From Kryptolebias marmoratus (Eukaryota; Chordata; Actinopteri; Cyprinodontiformes; Rivulidae), in contig NC_051445.1 of NCBI RefSeq assembly GCF_001649575.2, positions 24,682,341 through 24,746,340 on the forward strand: a DNA stretch of 64,000 nt, in the 5' to 3' direction. Positions within the stretch are counted from its first letter, which is position 1. Each line of letters opens with the position of its first letter. The position numbers were made by a program, and so were the translations under genes. Shown here piece by piece: positions 25,761 through 36,960 of the stretch. The notes under the pieces were generated by a model. That model had not been told where the DNA came from, searched no databases, and saw only the letters and a program-made list of their open reading frames with translations.

Positions 25761-26589
25761 AAGGTCTTAAAAAGGTGACAAAACCCAGGTATGCACCCTT
25801 TCAACTTCTGTGGCTGATGGTAACAAACAAAATTGACTTCCCCAACTTTAGATTCTTTTATTTAGGTAAAAATCTTTGAAATGAATACTTATTCAGTACA
25901 TGGTAAATAAATAGTCTATGGGGAGCATTTGCTGGTGAACGTCTGCCTGGTTTGGTTTCTTTAATGTATGACAGAACACACACATTGATGGGCAGCATTT
26001 TCCCAGAGATTAGGCATTTTCATTTGGCGGTAGGACATGTCACGTGTGCTGCTTTGGGCCATAAGGGGACGGGCACTTGGGTGAAATGGCCGGGAAGATT
26101 CTGTTCGCTTCAGCAGTTTTAGTGGAGTGATTGAAAGTGTGTGTGAGAGAGCAGCGCGGGGAATCTTGTAATGCTGTTTCAGGACTTTTTCACAACAGAG
26201 GAAGATGGTGTTATAGGAGCCAGTATTACGCTTTTTTCCTACTGGAAGATTCCAACTTTCTGTTGGAAGACATCTGTGTGTGTGTCAGTGCCTCAGCGTT
26301 GTTTATGTGTGTTGTGTTTGTATGTATGTGGGTGTGAGAATCTACAGTTTGTCAGGGATTGATTTGACGCTGAGAGTTTTGAGATTACCTGTTTGGATTA
26401 GCCCAGTTAGCTTTAAAACCCAAACACAAGATCTCATTAGACCTCCAATAAGCTTTGTGTTTTTATTGTAGGCAGATTTAATTTAACATAGTCAGTAGGT
26501 CTGTGAATGTGCACCAGCTTCATTCCTCAGCCAACAGGGCTGCTAAATTCCTTATAACATTCTTCTGGGCTGAAGAAATGCAGTTCTTT
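25761..26589. other. Non-coding sequence
   Basis: No supported gene. A short TGTG-rich patch lies at 26275-26335. Confidence 0.5.
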
Positions 26590-27290
26590 ATACTTGCTGT
26601 ATAAAGTTATAGCAAAATGGCTATGACTCAGCTAATTTTACAGATATCGAGCTAATATTTGATGTGGCAGTAGCTGAAACTCATCTCCAACTTAAACTCT
26701 GAGCGATAACTGATCAAATATCTATTTTTGTAAAACATGACCATTACTGTGAGTTAACTGTGCCTGTTAGCAAAATGTCTCATAAAACCACTAGATGGAT
26801 TTTAACCAAAGTTCTGGAAAACGATCTTTGGAGGTTCATTTATAACAGTATAAAATTTGGAGGTGGCCTAATTCAAGTTTGCTACCGCAGCTAAGTGACC
26901 TTTAATAAACATAATTTGACAAAAGCTGAGCTAAAACTTAGTGTGATGGTAGCTGAGAGTAATGTATAACCCGAACTCCACACCCTACACGTTGTAAAAC
27001 ATCTTTGGGAATAACTGTTTGAGTCAACGCTGTCTGTCTGTTGGCAAAATATCTTTTGAACTGGACAGATTTTAATGAAACTCTCAGGAAGTAGTCACTG
27101 TCTGTACATCTACAACTCCTCACTATTTGGAGTAAACAAAATTTACGATGGCTGTTATAGCTAATTGACATTAGCCAACATAAAAATACTCGGTCAGTTT
27201 TTCCAAGTATGAGCTAAGTTTCGTGTGTGCAGCAGCCAAGAGTCATCCCCATGATCCACTCTGCTCAGCTAACACAGCATTTTACTCTTC
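26590..27290 (+). repeat. Family A repeat, about two monomers
   Basis: Two successive monomers are seen, each with 'GTTAGCAAAATGTCTCAT' or 'TTGGCAAAATATCTTTTGAA', then 'TGGATTTTAACC' or 'CAGATTTTAATGAAACTCTC', then 'TACATCTACAACTC'. Both outer ends are missing or decayed. Confidence 0.82.
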
Positions 27291-28125
27291 TACCCTGGCA
27301 TTTTGTTGAATGTTACACAACATATTGTTACATTTACAGTTACTAAAGAACAAAGACAGCTTTCCCAGCTTGGTAACTTTTAGAAAACTTTAACATAGAT
27401 GGTTAAAGAACAACAGGAAATGATGCAGCCTGTTGAATATTGAATCCCTCTAACATTTTTAAATTCTGTTTTTACACTTTCTGAATATGTATTTCTTGAA
27501 AAGTTCAGCAACAACAAGATGTCACACATCAACTCAGTTGTTAGTTTGCTGAAGTGAGATAATGTGTGGCAGTTTTTACAATTTGAATTGCCCTCGATTG
27601 AACTTTGAGTTGATTTGATTTTAGATCTTGGTGAGCAAAGGTGATATCTCACTAGGCTGCAACTTGTTGGCAAACAACATTCATGAATGGCATCAACTAT
27701 CATGCGTGGTTTTCAATTATCTTGCATGCAGTCCTGACGTTTAAGTTTTAAACATGTTCAAAACTTTGGTGCGACAAGTTTTCTCTTATATTAGTCACAT
27801 AGACTTCACTAACCCACCTAAATTTTGTCGTGGGCATCTCCAGCCCATCATCCTGTGGCCTTCTGGTCAAATTAACTAATAATTCTCTTCTTCTCTTCAG
27901 TTACCAGGGCTTCATGAAGGTTAAGAGCTTTAGAGCTGCATCCTGACTCCTGCACGGGAGCTCCACTTTGACAGAAAACATCCAAGGCAAATGTCTAGGT
28001 CTAAAAAAGGAAAAACACAATGATGATAAATGATAATTATTGCAAAACTGGTCCAGATCTGCCTATCTTCCAAACTAGCCAAGGTGGAAAACAAATAATG
28101 TGCATGACCAAGAATGCAGTTTTTC
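27291..28125. other. Non-coding sequence upstream of the supported exon
   Basis: At 27885-27900 a strong pyrimidine tract ends TTCTCTTCAG, followed by 19 bases and AAG|GTTAAG. This could be a microexon, but the phase cannot be tied to the exon at 29024. Nothing else is recognised. Confidence 0.4.
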
Positions 28126-28252
28126 CAGGCAGGCCATGATTTTCAAAAACTGGCTGTTCCAAAGGCACCTGTGTGGCTTGCTGGTCACTTGGTCACAATC
28201 ATTCAGAAATCTGTGAGACTGCAGCTGGAAGTTTGCCCGTTTCCATTTTGAG
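28126..28252 (+). pseudogene. Dispersed sequence E, copy 2
   Basis: On the + strand this reads QAGHDFQKLAVPK, then WLAGHLVTI, then QKSVRLQLEVCPF before a stop. The order and spacing match HDFQELA, LVGHLAAQ and NSVRLQ in the minus-strand frame at 3974-4438. A fragment of an unknown repeated coding sequence is the likely explanation. It lies upstream of the exon at 29024 in the same orientation, but no splice sites link them. Confidence 0.4.
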
Positions 28253-29023
28253 TTGCCAACTCGTCCTCAACAGTTGCGGCGGAGTGAGATACCACCTAAC
28301 TGCGGAACCCCAGATCATTTTCAGCTTTTGCAGTCATGACTAAGCTGTCTTCAGTGTCAAAGTGACTTGCAAACCCAGCTTCAGTATGTAGATGCATAAT
28401 TGTATGTGTGCTGGTCCATAAAATGAAAGACACTAAAAATAAAATTTGAATCGTATGTAATTATTTGTGAGAAGAATCTACAGTGCAGCCTTTGAAGCTT
28501 TACAGCAGCTTTCTGAATGTTTTGTAAACAGCAAAGGTATCTTATTTATACAGCAGAAAATGACAGTAGTGTAGCCTTGATTGGATGAAAGATTTCTACC
28601 ACCACCTTCATCCTCATTTCTATAGTCTTGTCTCCCGACTCCGGCTGCTCTCCTCAGATATCTTGCCATTTTATCCTTTTGTACAGTAGACAGCTCTGCA
28701 CTGGGGGGAGAGACGAGCCACGGTAATGAATTCACCCTCAACAAGGGTGCGATTAACCTATTGATTCTTTCTCCTTGCTTCCTTGCCACTTAGAAAATTG
28801 TCTTGCACGATTACATTTCTGTAGCACAGCGCATTGACTCCAACCACCTCGGATGCAAATGCTTTGAATCCCTCTGCCCTTCACCGGTGAAGATCATACA
28901 GCAGCTCTCACTGAACTGTTCTCCCAAAGTGACACACATATATGCTGTAGCTCTAACTGATTGGGGGGAAAAAAGCAGGGCTTTAATGATTTGGGTTTCC
29001 TTGCTGTGTTCGTCTCTCTGCAG
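28253..29023. other. Intron immediately upstream of the exon
   Basis: No repeat is named. The last 30 bases are pyrimidine-rich and end in the exon's AG acceptor. A minus-strand frame at 28478-28789 has no domain and is rejected. Confidence 0.5.
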
Positions 29024-29220
29024 ACTGAAGCAGAAGTCTCAGTCGGTGGATATTGCCAGTCAAGGTTTCTCTCCGACTCTGGTGCCAGCCTCGCCCCGCA
29101 ACAAGGCTGCACCACCTGTTGCCAAGGCGACCACCGGCCTTGAGGTGCAGGAAAACAACACCACCAACTCCAAGCTCCGCTCCCCTCGGTGTGTCGAGCT
29201 GAAGAGAGGCTACACCATAG
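29024..29220 (+). CDS. Internal coding exon of an unidentified gene
   Basis: This is the best supported coding segment in the window. It is preceded by a pyrimidine-rich tract ending TCTCTCTGCAG and followed at once by the donor GTAAAT. The 197-base exon starts with the last base of a split codon and ends with the first base of the next (phase 2 in, phase 1 out). It stays open throughout, reading about 65 residues that begin LKQKSQSVDIASQGFSP and end near VELKRGYTIG. The segment is rich in Ser, Pro, Asn and Lys, with SPT and two SPR motifs. It has no membrane segment or catalytic motif, so it is probably a disordered, possibly phosphorylated linker of a large protein. I do not recognise the gene. 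Reading through the donor gives a stop two codons later, as expected for intron. No neighbouring exon is certain, so the flanking introns must be long. Confidence 0.72.
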
Positions 29221-31109
29221 GTAAATAACACAAACAGGGCTGGCGTAGCCTGTTTGGTAATTTAACAACAGTTCAATCTGCATTTTCGGTATTGATATGT
29301 TGTTGTTATTGTTTGGCTTTGATGCTCAATTATTACACGCTTCACTAACAGGCTGCTAGAGAGTGGGATGTATTTATGTCTTCATACTGGTGTCCAATCA
29401 TTCTTTGTAACCTGCTGACATGAACGTGGCACAGCTAAATTTGACCATGTTGCAGCAAACTTTGTCTCTCCCTTTTCTCAACTCCTAATCCATTTGCTGT
29501 CTACCCATTCTAATTACGAGGCCCAGATGAGATTTACTTCAGTGATGAATTCTATTTTTGGCGGTGGCGATGGTGGTGTGGGAGGGACTGTCTGCTCCAG
29601 CTCTATTTCCGTGTTGGAGGGTAGGTTTCTGCTTTGAGACTTGAGCGCACTTTGGGGAGTCGATTTTGCAGAGATGATGAAATGAGCCCGGGCTAAACGA
29701 ATTCGGATCTGATAAGTGCTACGCATCTCAGTTCGTTTCATTAATGTGATTCAGTTAGCAAGTTGCTCCGGTTAAGGTTGGTAAAGAAGGAACAGACTGA
29801 AGAGTTCTATAGGGGATAAACTAAGTGCTGATCTCCTATTTCCTCTTAGTTATTTTAGTCTGGATCAACTTCATGTTTCTCTGTGCGTTCTCAGTCATCC
29901 AGGTCTTGTTGATGTTTTTAGAAGTGCTTAGTTGTATACAAATAGACTTTGGATTTGAATTGAACATTGCAAATAAAGTCTAACCAATTCTGGCTTATTC
30001 AAGTCAAGTTTTGTTTAATAATATTTATAAAAAAAGATGTGTGGCTAGGGAAAACCAACAAATTGCATTTGAAGAGCTGCAGAGTCTGGGTTGGTCTACC
30101 AGGTGATTCTCGGAGGCGTTGAGTGAAGGCGTCAGCTGGTGCCCCATGCAGGTAAACCTTCTCTGGAGTCATCGTGCAGCGACTCACCTCCTGCTGGCCA
30201 AGCTTGAACCGGGGAGCGCATCGATCTGTGGTTGTCTGTATCAGCTCAGCCGGCAATAATCAATAAAGGAAACTGGGGGATAAAAGCTTGGCAGCGCAGG
30301 TGGACTGACTGTTGATATTTCAGCCAGCTCTTATCATCCATTAGCCATTCAGCGACAACAGTGGGCTCCTGTTAAAGGGTTGAAAGTTGCAGTTTCAGCC
30401 AATAAAAGGAAAGGACAACTTCCTATTCCAACATAAACTGTACGAACCGTGAAAGCATGAGTCATTGGAGTGAATCACTTGCCCTGGCTAGTGTTGGCCT
30501 AAATGAACCACATTCAGATCAAGACCTGGCTTTTCACTATACGAGGACAGCAATAATACATGTGGCATCTGGTAATGCTGCTGTATCACATAATGAGACA
30601 TTGATTAGTGACTGCTTCGTCTCTCCAGTTCCTATCTTGATGGGAGGCTGTAGGCGTTGCTCTGTGGCATTTATATACAGTCAAACCCAGAACAGGCTGC
30701 TCCTACAGGGCTGATCATGCTAATTTATTCTAATGGGAGGGTAATAATGTGGCGGGGAGCTTGCAGTGCTTGTCTGCCAAGCTTCAGACAGTTCTGTCAT
30801 TAGAGGCACGCAGCACATTGGCGAAGGACATTTTAATAACCTGACCAATGAGCCTCCCACCAGGGCAACGACTGATAGTGTTGCTGAGGTTCTTCCATTA
30901 AACGTACAGCCATGGCAGGGGTTTTGACTCAGGAAGAGGAGGAGTCAGTGTTGATGGTTATGTCTGCAGAGTACAGAGACGAGGAGACAAAGACAATATT
31001 TATGCTGTCAGAGTGAAGCTCTTTGTCCAGCTTCAGTCTATCTTGGAGACTGATGCACTTTAGAGGAATGTTTGGGATAATTGTGGTCCGCTTCATGGTC
31101 ATTTTGTAT
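29221..31109. other. Intron downstream of the exon, with candidate conserved non-coding blocks
   Basis: Starts with the donor GTAAAT. 30290-31020 is high-complexity sequence with AT-rich homeodomain-like words (CTAATTTATT, CATTAG, TTTTAATAACC) and no frame. It is a reasonable place to look for enhancers. No repeats are named. Confidence 0.45.
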
Positions 31110-31734
31110 AAAAAAAAAGATAGAAAAAGGCAGATGAGAACGAGAGTAAAGACCAGTGAGAGTGTTAACGGCAAAGGAAGGGATACAAAAATGTGGAACA
31201 AAAAGGCAGAGTTAGAGAAGGAAGAGACCGAGAAAATAAGAGGATAAATCGTATGGCAAACAAAAAAGATGAAATGAAAAGATTGGAAGGAAACCAGACG
31301 CATAGAAGCAAAACTCATTAATAGGTGGGTAGAATGGAGGAGATAAATTGAAATGGAGGATGAATAAAACAAGGGGAAGAAATGAAAGGACAGAAAATGA
31401 GACGGATGAAGAGAAGGAGAAAAGGAAGGAAAGGAAGAGGGGGAATAATCAACAGAAGGGGATGTACTGTAGGGGGTGGGTGGAGGGAGAAAGCAGAGGA
31501 CAGAAGCACAAAATTATTAAAAGAAAGCAGTCTGAAAGATTAAGACATGACAGATTTATAGAGAAAGAATGAATAGGAACAAAATAAGCCGAATGATTAG
31601 TTGGAAGAAAAGACAGAAAGTAAAGAAAGAAAAAGAGAAACAAAAATGAGAAGGTAACCAAAACACTGAAAGGATAAAGCAAAGACAACAAAGATGAGAA
31701 GGAATCAAAGGTCACGGATGATGATTTAAGGAAA
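31110..31734 (+). repeat. Long purine-rich tract
   Basis: The + strand is almost entirely A and G over more than 600 bases. In 31321-31440 I count 15 pyrimidines in 120 bases. The units vary (GAAAGGA, GAGAAGGA), so it is not a simple microsatellite. The tract resumes at about 32320-32420 after a family A copy. Frames through it encode only low-complexity Lys/Glu/Arg and are not genes. Confidence 0.85.
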
Positions 31735-32303
31735 CTAAAGGCTAGCATTCCTTGAAAGAATTGATAATGCCCGCTGCCTTTCTTGCCAGACTTTTAAAAC
31801 TAAGCTCATTTTATAATGTGAAATGACAGATTTGCATCTGTTTTGGTTAAACCTTGAAAATACACATTATGTGTGATCTTCTGTAATATAGCAAGCGTAT
31901 GTGTTGGAGATGGCACTTGGGTACAACCACAACACATTTGAGCTTGATATCTATAAAACTTACTGAGTTATAGACAATTTGATGTGAGCTAAGGTTGATT
32001 AGATTGTCTTAAATTGGATCGACCAGATGTCCATCCAATAATTACTTTCTGATTGTTTCATTAAAATCCATCCAGACAAACAAGGTTGACACCAACAGTT
32101 AATGCTGGATTTTAAAGCAAAGATCTTGCTTAGTGATGAGTGATTGTCTGTGGCGGCTGAGTCTAAAAGGTATTCAGTTGTAGATGTTCATCCAGTGATA
32201 ACTTTCTGCAAGTTTCATTAAAATTCCGCTTGTGGTTCATGAGATATTTTGGTAGCAAGACACGCGAATGCACGTGCACACAGACACGGGCAGAAACATT
32301 ATC
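31735..32303 (-). repeat. Family A repeat, near-complete copy inside the purine tract
   Basis: Both ends are present. The left end is AGGCTAGCATTCCTTGAAAG, then AATGCCCGCTGCC, and the right end is CACGTGCACACAGACACGGG followed by CAGAAACATTATCG. The middle has 'GAGCTTGATATCTATAAAAC', 'CCATCCAATAATTAC' and 'GGTTCATGAGATATTTTGGT'. Purine-rich sequence lies on both sides, so it inserted into that tract. Confidence 0.9.
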
Positions 32304-33059
32304 GCAGCATGAGATAATTAGATATAGTGAAGGAAAGGAAATGAGAGAAAGAAAGGGGAAAGAATTAAAAGAAGATGGCATGAAAGGAAAACAGAAGCAA
32401 ACTGGAGCTGAAGGAATTGGACTCGCAGCGTCCCTGCTTCCCAGTCCCACAGCCACAGCCGACCTTTACATCATCATTGCTCACATTGGCTTGAACACCT
32501 GCGCAGCTGTGGACTTATTATATATTACAGACATGTATCTGCCTACAACAAGCTCTTTTTACACTTCATGCAGTGTTGATTTTCCAGGCCTGACTCCTGC
32601 CCTCTGTGCTTTTAAACAGTACCTGTGGGTCCCATTCTTTGTGCTTTGTGCTCTGATGTTAACTATATGGAGACAGATTTTTATTCTTACTCTGGGTAAA
32701 AAGCACTCAAGCGAGCCGTTTCTCTGTCCCTCCTGAAGATTTCTTGGTGAGGGTGCCAAGGGAGAGCCTTCTCAGCATGTCACTGCAGCTGAAGAGGAAG
32801 AGCTGCCTCCGTCCACACTCCCACTTTTCTTTTTTTTCTTTTTTCTGAAAGCTCCGCTCTCTCTCCTCCTTTTTACTCGCTCTCTCCATCTACAAAAACC
32901 GCTTTCTTGTTATCCTCTAATGTATTTCTTGTGTGTCTGACCAGGGGGTGCAGGGAGGCGGGTAATTTGTGTCAAGGACAGATGGACATGACCAACCTTG
33001 CCTGGAGGCTCAAGGAGAGGCGTCTTTGTCACGTTATACTCTTGTTTGACTAAAATTCG
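32304..33059. other. Non-coding sequence
   Basis: 32320-32420 is the remainder of the purine tract. 32820-32890 is a complementary pyrimidine-rich run. A frame through 32421-32736 has no supporting splice signals or domain. Confidence 0.5.
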
Positions 33060-33647
33060 TCGTAGTTTAAGGGATATTTTGGCCGTTTTGAAGTAGGATT
33101 CTGTGGAAAAATTATGGACACTGACTGTAGATAGCTCTTTGAACAACCTCTGTTTGGAGAAATGGTTTATGTCCTAAAGAACTGACAAGTTAACGGCTAG
33201 TCCAAACACAGCTAGGACCAAAGTAGACTGCTGTCATCTTAAAACAATCTTCAGAATTTCACAGCAATTCAGGGAAACGCTATTTCAGTCCTTTACACAG
33301 CTGTCAGTTCCTCATTACACAGTTATTTACATAAAACTGTTTACTTTCAAGTGCAATTAGAGTCACCAGCAGCTAGCTGCAGCACTTCCTGTGTAGCTTA
33401 GGATCCGTTCTGGCACGACATTTATAATATCTCTACCAAAAGAATGATAAAAATAAGGGTGATAAAGGTTTGAACAATGTTTGCGTAAGAAGTTGTGAAG
33501 TTTTAAACATTGGAGGGTTTTTTTAGGATGTCAAAATCCGGACAAATAAACCAACCCAAGTCTTTAAAACTTCATAGCGATTCGTGTAACCACTATGATT
33601 TGAACCTTTTTATCATTGCCAATTTCACATTATACTGTTATTAATAA

Positions 33648-34552
33648 GGGTGTAATGATATGCCTAAATCATGGTTCGGTACATACCTTGATAAAAACAT
33701 TTTAGTACGCTTTGGTAAAACAAAACAAACAATAATATTGTTTTTCCAAATTATAACCCTCTTAGAAGGAGAGAGAGAAAAAGAAACCATCCTTGCTAAA
33801 GTAGCAGGTCATGTTAAGATTCATCAATTGTTATTCTCACCATAAAATTAAAAGAAGAATAAGTCATAGTGTTTTATTTTATTCATCCAATTTGAACAAA
33901 TCAGGCCACATGTCCATCAAAATGTCTATGAACTCCAAAATGAAAAAGTATCTATCTTTTATTGAGAAATTTACTATAAAAAAGTGCTGAGTCACTGCTT
34001 CCATACCCATTTTTGTGTAGGTAGTGCACTGTGATAAGTGCAGCTTTCAGCCAAGCTGCGTCTGTGCGCTCAGTTTGCAGGACAGCACCATGACGCACCC
34101 AGTCAGAAGGAATCACACACTCACACACACATACTTGAGTTTTTGTGGGTGTCAACCAACAATCCGAACCTCTTTAGTAAATGTAATGGCAGGGCTGACA
34201 GACACTCGCAGCATTCAAGCTGAAGCTGAAGAAACAACCTTTCTCTTGGATAGATTTTCAAACTCCCAGCAACCATTGCTGAACATAGGTGCAGTTTCTA
34301 CATGTGTGCCCCCTTCTGGGGTTAACTTTGCAGGGAACACCACATATTCCCATGTGAAGGGGCGGCATGGTAGTTTAGTTTTCTTTACTCCTTTTTTGTC
34401 ATGGCAGTTAGCAAAATAAATAAAAATAAGAGCATTTTCTGAGAGAGCTGATTTCCTATGACTTAACGTATTGGTCACCTGGTCCTTGTACTATACCTGT
34501 CACAATGTTGGTACCGTGACCTTCAGTACAAATACATGTACCATTACACCCC
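33648..34552. mobile_element. hAT-like element with GGGTGTAATG ends
   Basis: GGGTGTAATGATATG at the left is mirrored by CATGTACCATTACACCC at the right. Inner words GGTTCGGTACATACC and GGTACCGTGACC also pair. This matches a common fish element whose end reads 'GGTGTAACGGTACGTGTATT'. No coding frame is credible and no exact target duplication is seen. Confidence 0.7.
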
Positions 34553-34632
34553 AACAAAACAACAATCTAGTTCAAAAGCCCTGGAGGCAGGGGTGGAAAT
34601 TAAAAACTTTGTCCACCAGCCATAGTGGCTGG

Positions 34633-35347
34633 NNNNNNNNNNNNNNNNNNNNNNNNNNNNNNNNNNNNNNNNNNNNNNNNNNNNNNNNNNNNNNNNNNNN
34701 NNNNNNNNNNNNNNNNNNNNNNNNNNNNNNNNNNNNNNNNNNNNNNNNNNNNNNNNNNNNNNNNNNNNNNNNNNNNNNNNNNNNNNNNNNNNNNNNNNNN
34801 NNNNNNNNNNNNNNNNNNNNNNNNNNNNNNNNNNNNNNNNNNNNNNNNNNNNNNNNNNNNNNNNNNNNNNNNNNNNNNNNNNNNNNNNNNNNNNNNNNNN
34901 NNNNNNNNNNNNNNNNNNNNNNNNNNNNNNNNNNNNNNNNNNNNNNNNNNNNNNNNNNNNNNNNNNNNNNNNNNNNNNNNNNNNNNNNNNNNNNNNNNNN
35001 NNNNNNNNNNNNNNNNNNNNNNNNNNNNNNNNNNNNNNNNNNNNNNNNNNNNNNNNNNNNNNNNNNNNNNNNNNNNNNNNNNNNNNNNNNNNNNNNNNNN
35101 NNNNNNNNNNNNNNNNNNNNNNNNNNNNNNNNNNNNNNNNNNNNNNNNNNNNNNNNNNNNNNNNNNNNNNNNNNNNNNNNNNNNNNNNNNNNNNNNNNNN
35201 NNNNNNNNNNNNNNNNNNNNNNNNNNNNNNNNNNNNNNNNNNNNNNNNNNNNNNNNNNNNNNNNNNNNNNNNNNNNNNNNNNNNNNNNNNNNNNNNNNNN
35301 NNNNNNNNNNNNNNNNNNNNNNNNNNNNNNNNNNNNNNNNNNNNNNN
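34633..35347. other. Assembly gap (run of N)
   Basis: There are 715 consecutive N. The gap lies inside a hAT-type element (34588-35675), so the missing bases are most likely repeat sequence. Open frames reported across it are artefacts of the N run. Confidence 0.99.
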
Positions 35348-35397
35348 CTTAACTCCCGAAATGTTCCACCACATTGCTAATGCTACTCCTCAAATTG

Positions 35398-35492
35398 TTT
35401 CTTCTTCTTCTTCTTCTTGATTTTTATTGGTGGTTGGTAAACAACTGAAGGAATCAATACCGCCACCAACTGGTAAAGAGTGTCTGCTAAAC
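35398..35492 (-). repeat. 'GGTGGCGGT' repeat with GAA tail, copy 1
   Basis: On the minus strand this reads CCAGTTGGTGGCGGTATTGA, then GTTTACCAACCACCAATAAAA, then a GAAGAAGAA run. The same layout is found at 57095-57175. It is a known type of fish dispersed repeat. The TTC run at 35398-35418 on the + strand is its tail. Confidence 0.75.
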
Positions 35493-35927
35493 TTTTCTCC
35501 TTCTTGCATTTAGCAGCAACTCGAGCACATTGCTGCCCCCTTTATGTCAAGAGAACAAACCTTTTCTGTTCAAATTGCCAACCCGCCACAGTGGCGTGTG
35601 TGTTGATCAAATTCACCTGCCACTTCAAATATTTACCCGCATTTGGCCAGTGGCGGGTACTAATTTCCACCCCTGCCTGGAGGTACTACATCTTGCTACT
35701 GTTGCTACTATTTGCACTTGCAAGTAACCATAGAATTCTGGGTAAATAAAAATGTAATAAGAAATTGACATCATTTTAAAAGTTAATAAAATAGTGTTCA
35801 CAAGAACAACTATAACTGCATTTGGACTAGCCATTATCTGTCATTCAAAGAGCAGTGTACCACAGGTAAGATATTAATTGTTTATAGAACTCCACTTCAA
35901 AGTGGCTTAAATATCCCTTAAAACAAC

Positions 35928-36854
35928 GGACATTTTGTTGATGAGCAGAATCACAATCGTATACCAGCAAACCAATCAAACAGACACTACTGAAGCAGTT
36001 CCTCTTGAATAGGACTATTATGTGTCAAATAATTTAAGCTCTGCTCTTCTTTGCTACCTCTGTGACTGTGCATGGATTGCAGGCAGCAGAAGAGGCCTTG
36101 TTTTGCGAACGCAGCATTGCAGTTCATCTACATGAGCTGACACAGGAAATGCTAATAAACAAGACAGAACGACACGTGCCAGCGAACCCTGACGCCCAGA
36201 GAGCAGCGGACCCTGCTGCTGCCGCCCACTGACTGATTATTCTCCTGTTAGTTATTCATGGGATTTTCACTGAAAGGCTGAAAAGGGGACAAACCACCAA
36301 ACCTTGCTTGATGTGCAATTCTACGAGAGTGACTGCCATTCCATTAGCAGCTATTCAGTAGATCGAGGGAGGTGTCAGGCTGGGTGTGAAGAAGCTGCTC
36401 TATAACGCTCCTTTACCGCTCATGTTCGTGCGGCTGTTTTAGTGTAGAGTCATCGCGGCAGTACTTGTCCTTGAAAACGGTACTTTCTGGCACCTGGCAG
36501 CAGCTGCACAAGTGTGTCACATGACACGGCAGGAAGAAGCAGTTGTTAAGGGAGGTGACAGTAGAAGCCGTCGCCGCAGGCTGTCCACCCATGTTCCTCT
36601 CTTTCTGTTTCATATGATTGTCTTAGGTGGCGCATCGCTAATGATTACACATGTGGGTTAGAGCTAGGGGTGACTAGTACACACAAGCTTCTGTTACATT
36701 CCTTTTTTTGCACAAGGCAAAACTATATAGATATAATTAACTACTTTCAGAGAGGAGCAGCAGTGACCAACTCAAATATCTACTGTATTTTCCTGTGAAG
36801 TGTTATCCTCCTGACTTTAGATATAGTATCATAATCCTTACACATCATCATAAT
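35928..36854. other. Non-coding sequence, candidate conserved block
   Basis: 36060-36640 has mixed composition with no repeat words (for example CTGATTATTCTCCTGTTAG and TTCATGGGATTTTCACTG) and could be single-copy regulatory DNA. No gene is called. Confidence 0.4.
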
Positions 36855-36960
36855 CAGGAGTGGATGTACAGCCATTAATTGCTTTCTGAAAGAATCATTA
36901 AAATCCGTCAAGTGCACAAATACGCAGACACGGGGGGGAAATCATTGTCCATTTTTGTTT
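36855..36960 (-). repeat. Family A repeat, short outer-end fragment
   Basis: GGATGTACAGCCATTAATTG, then CATTAAAATCCGTCAAGTG, then ACGCAGACACGGGG. Only the TGTG-bearing end and part of one monomer remain. Confidence 0.75.

Larger units (their letters stand above)
34588..35675. mobile_element. hAT-type element with perfect 8-bp target duplication
   Basis: Left end CAGGGGTGGAAATTA and right end TAATTTCCACCCCTG are exact inverted repeats. CCTGGAGG is duplicated on each side (34580-34587 and 35676-35683), as expected for hAT insertion. Sub-terminal text 'CCATAGTGGCTGG' and 'GGCCAGTGGCGGGTAC' also mirrors. The 715-base N gap lies inside. A 'GGTGGCGGT' repeat copy sits in its right half. Confidence 0.92.
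33060..35927. mobile_element. Family D element with long inverted ends, containing two nested insertions
   Basis: The left end (TTTAAGGGATATTTTGGCC, GATAGCTCTTTGAACAACC, CGGCTAGTCC) is mirrored at the right end (GGACTAGCCATTATCTG, CATTCAAAGAGCAG, GGCTTAAATATCCCTTAAA). The inverted arms are over 100 bases, imperfect, and about 2.9 kb apart. Two other elements lie between them (33648-34552 and 34588-35675). Related inverted arms occur at 55985-57895. No transposase frame is seen, so it is non-autonomous. Confidence 0.72.

Noticed and set aside
28894..29283. Minus-strand frame of 129 codons over the supported exon
   Set aside because: It is the shadow of the + strand exon, which has matching splice sites and composition.
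30929..31748. Long minus-strand frames rich in Phe, Leu and Ser that look membrane-like
   Set aside because: They are the complement of the purine tract. The apparent hydrophobicity is a composition effect.
32230..32736. 168-codon + frame with a hydrophobic C-terminal part
   Set aside because: Its first half runs through a family A end and the purine tract. The rest has no domain and no splice support.
34471..35380. Three very long frames (251-293 codons)
   Set aside because: They cross the N gap, and nearly all residues are undetermined.
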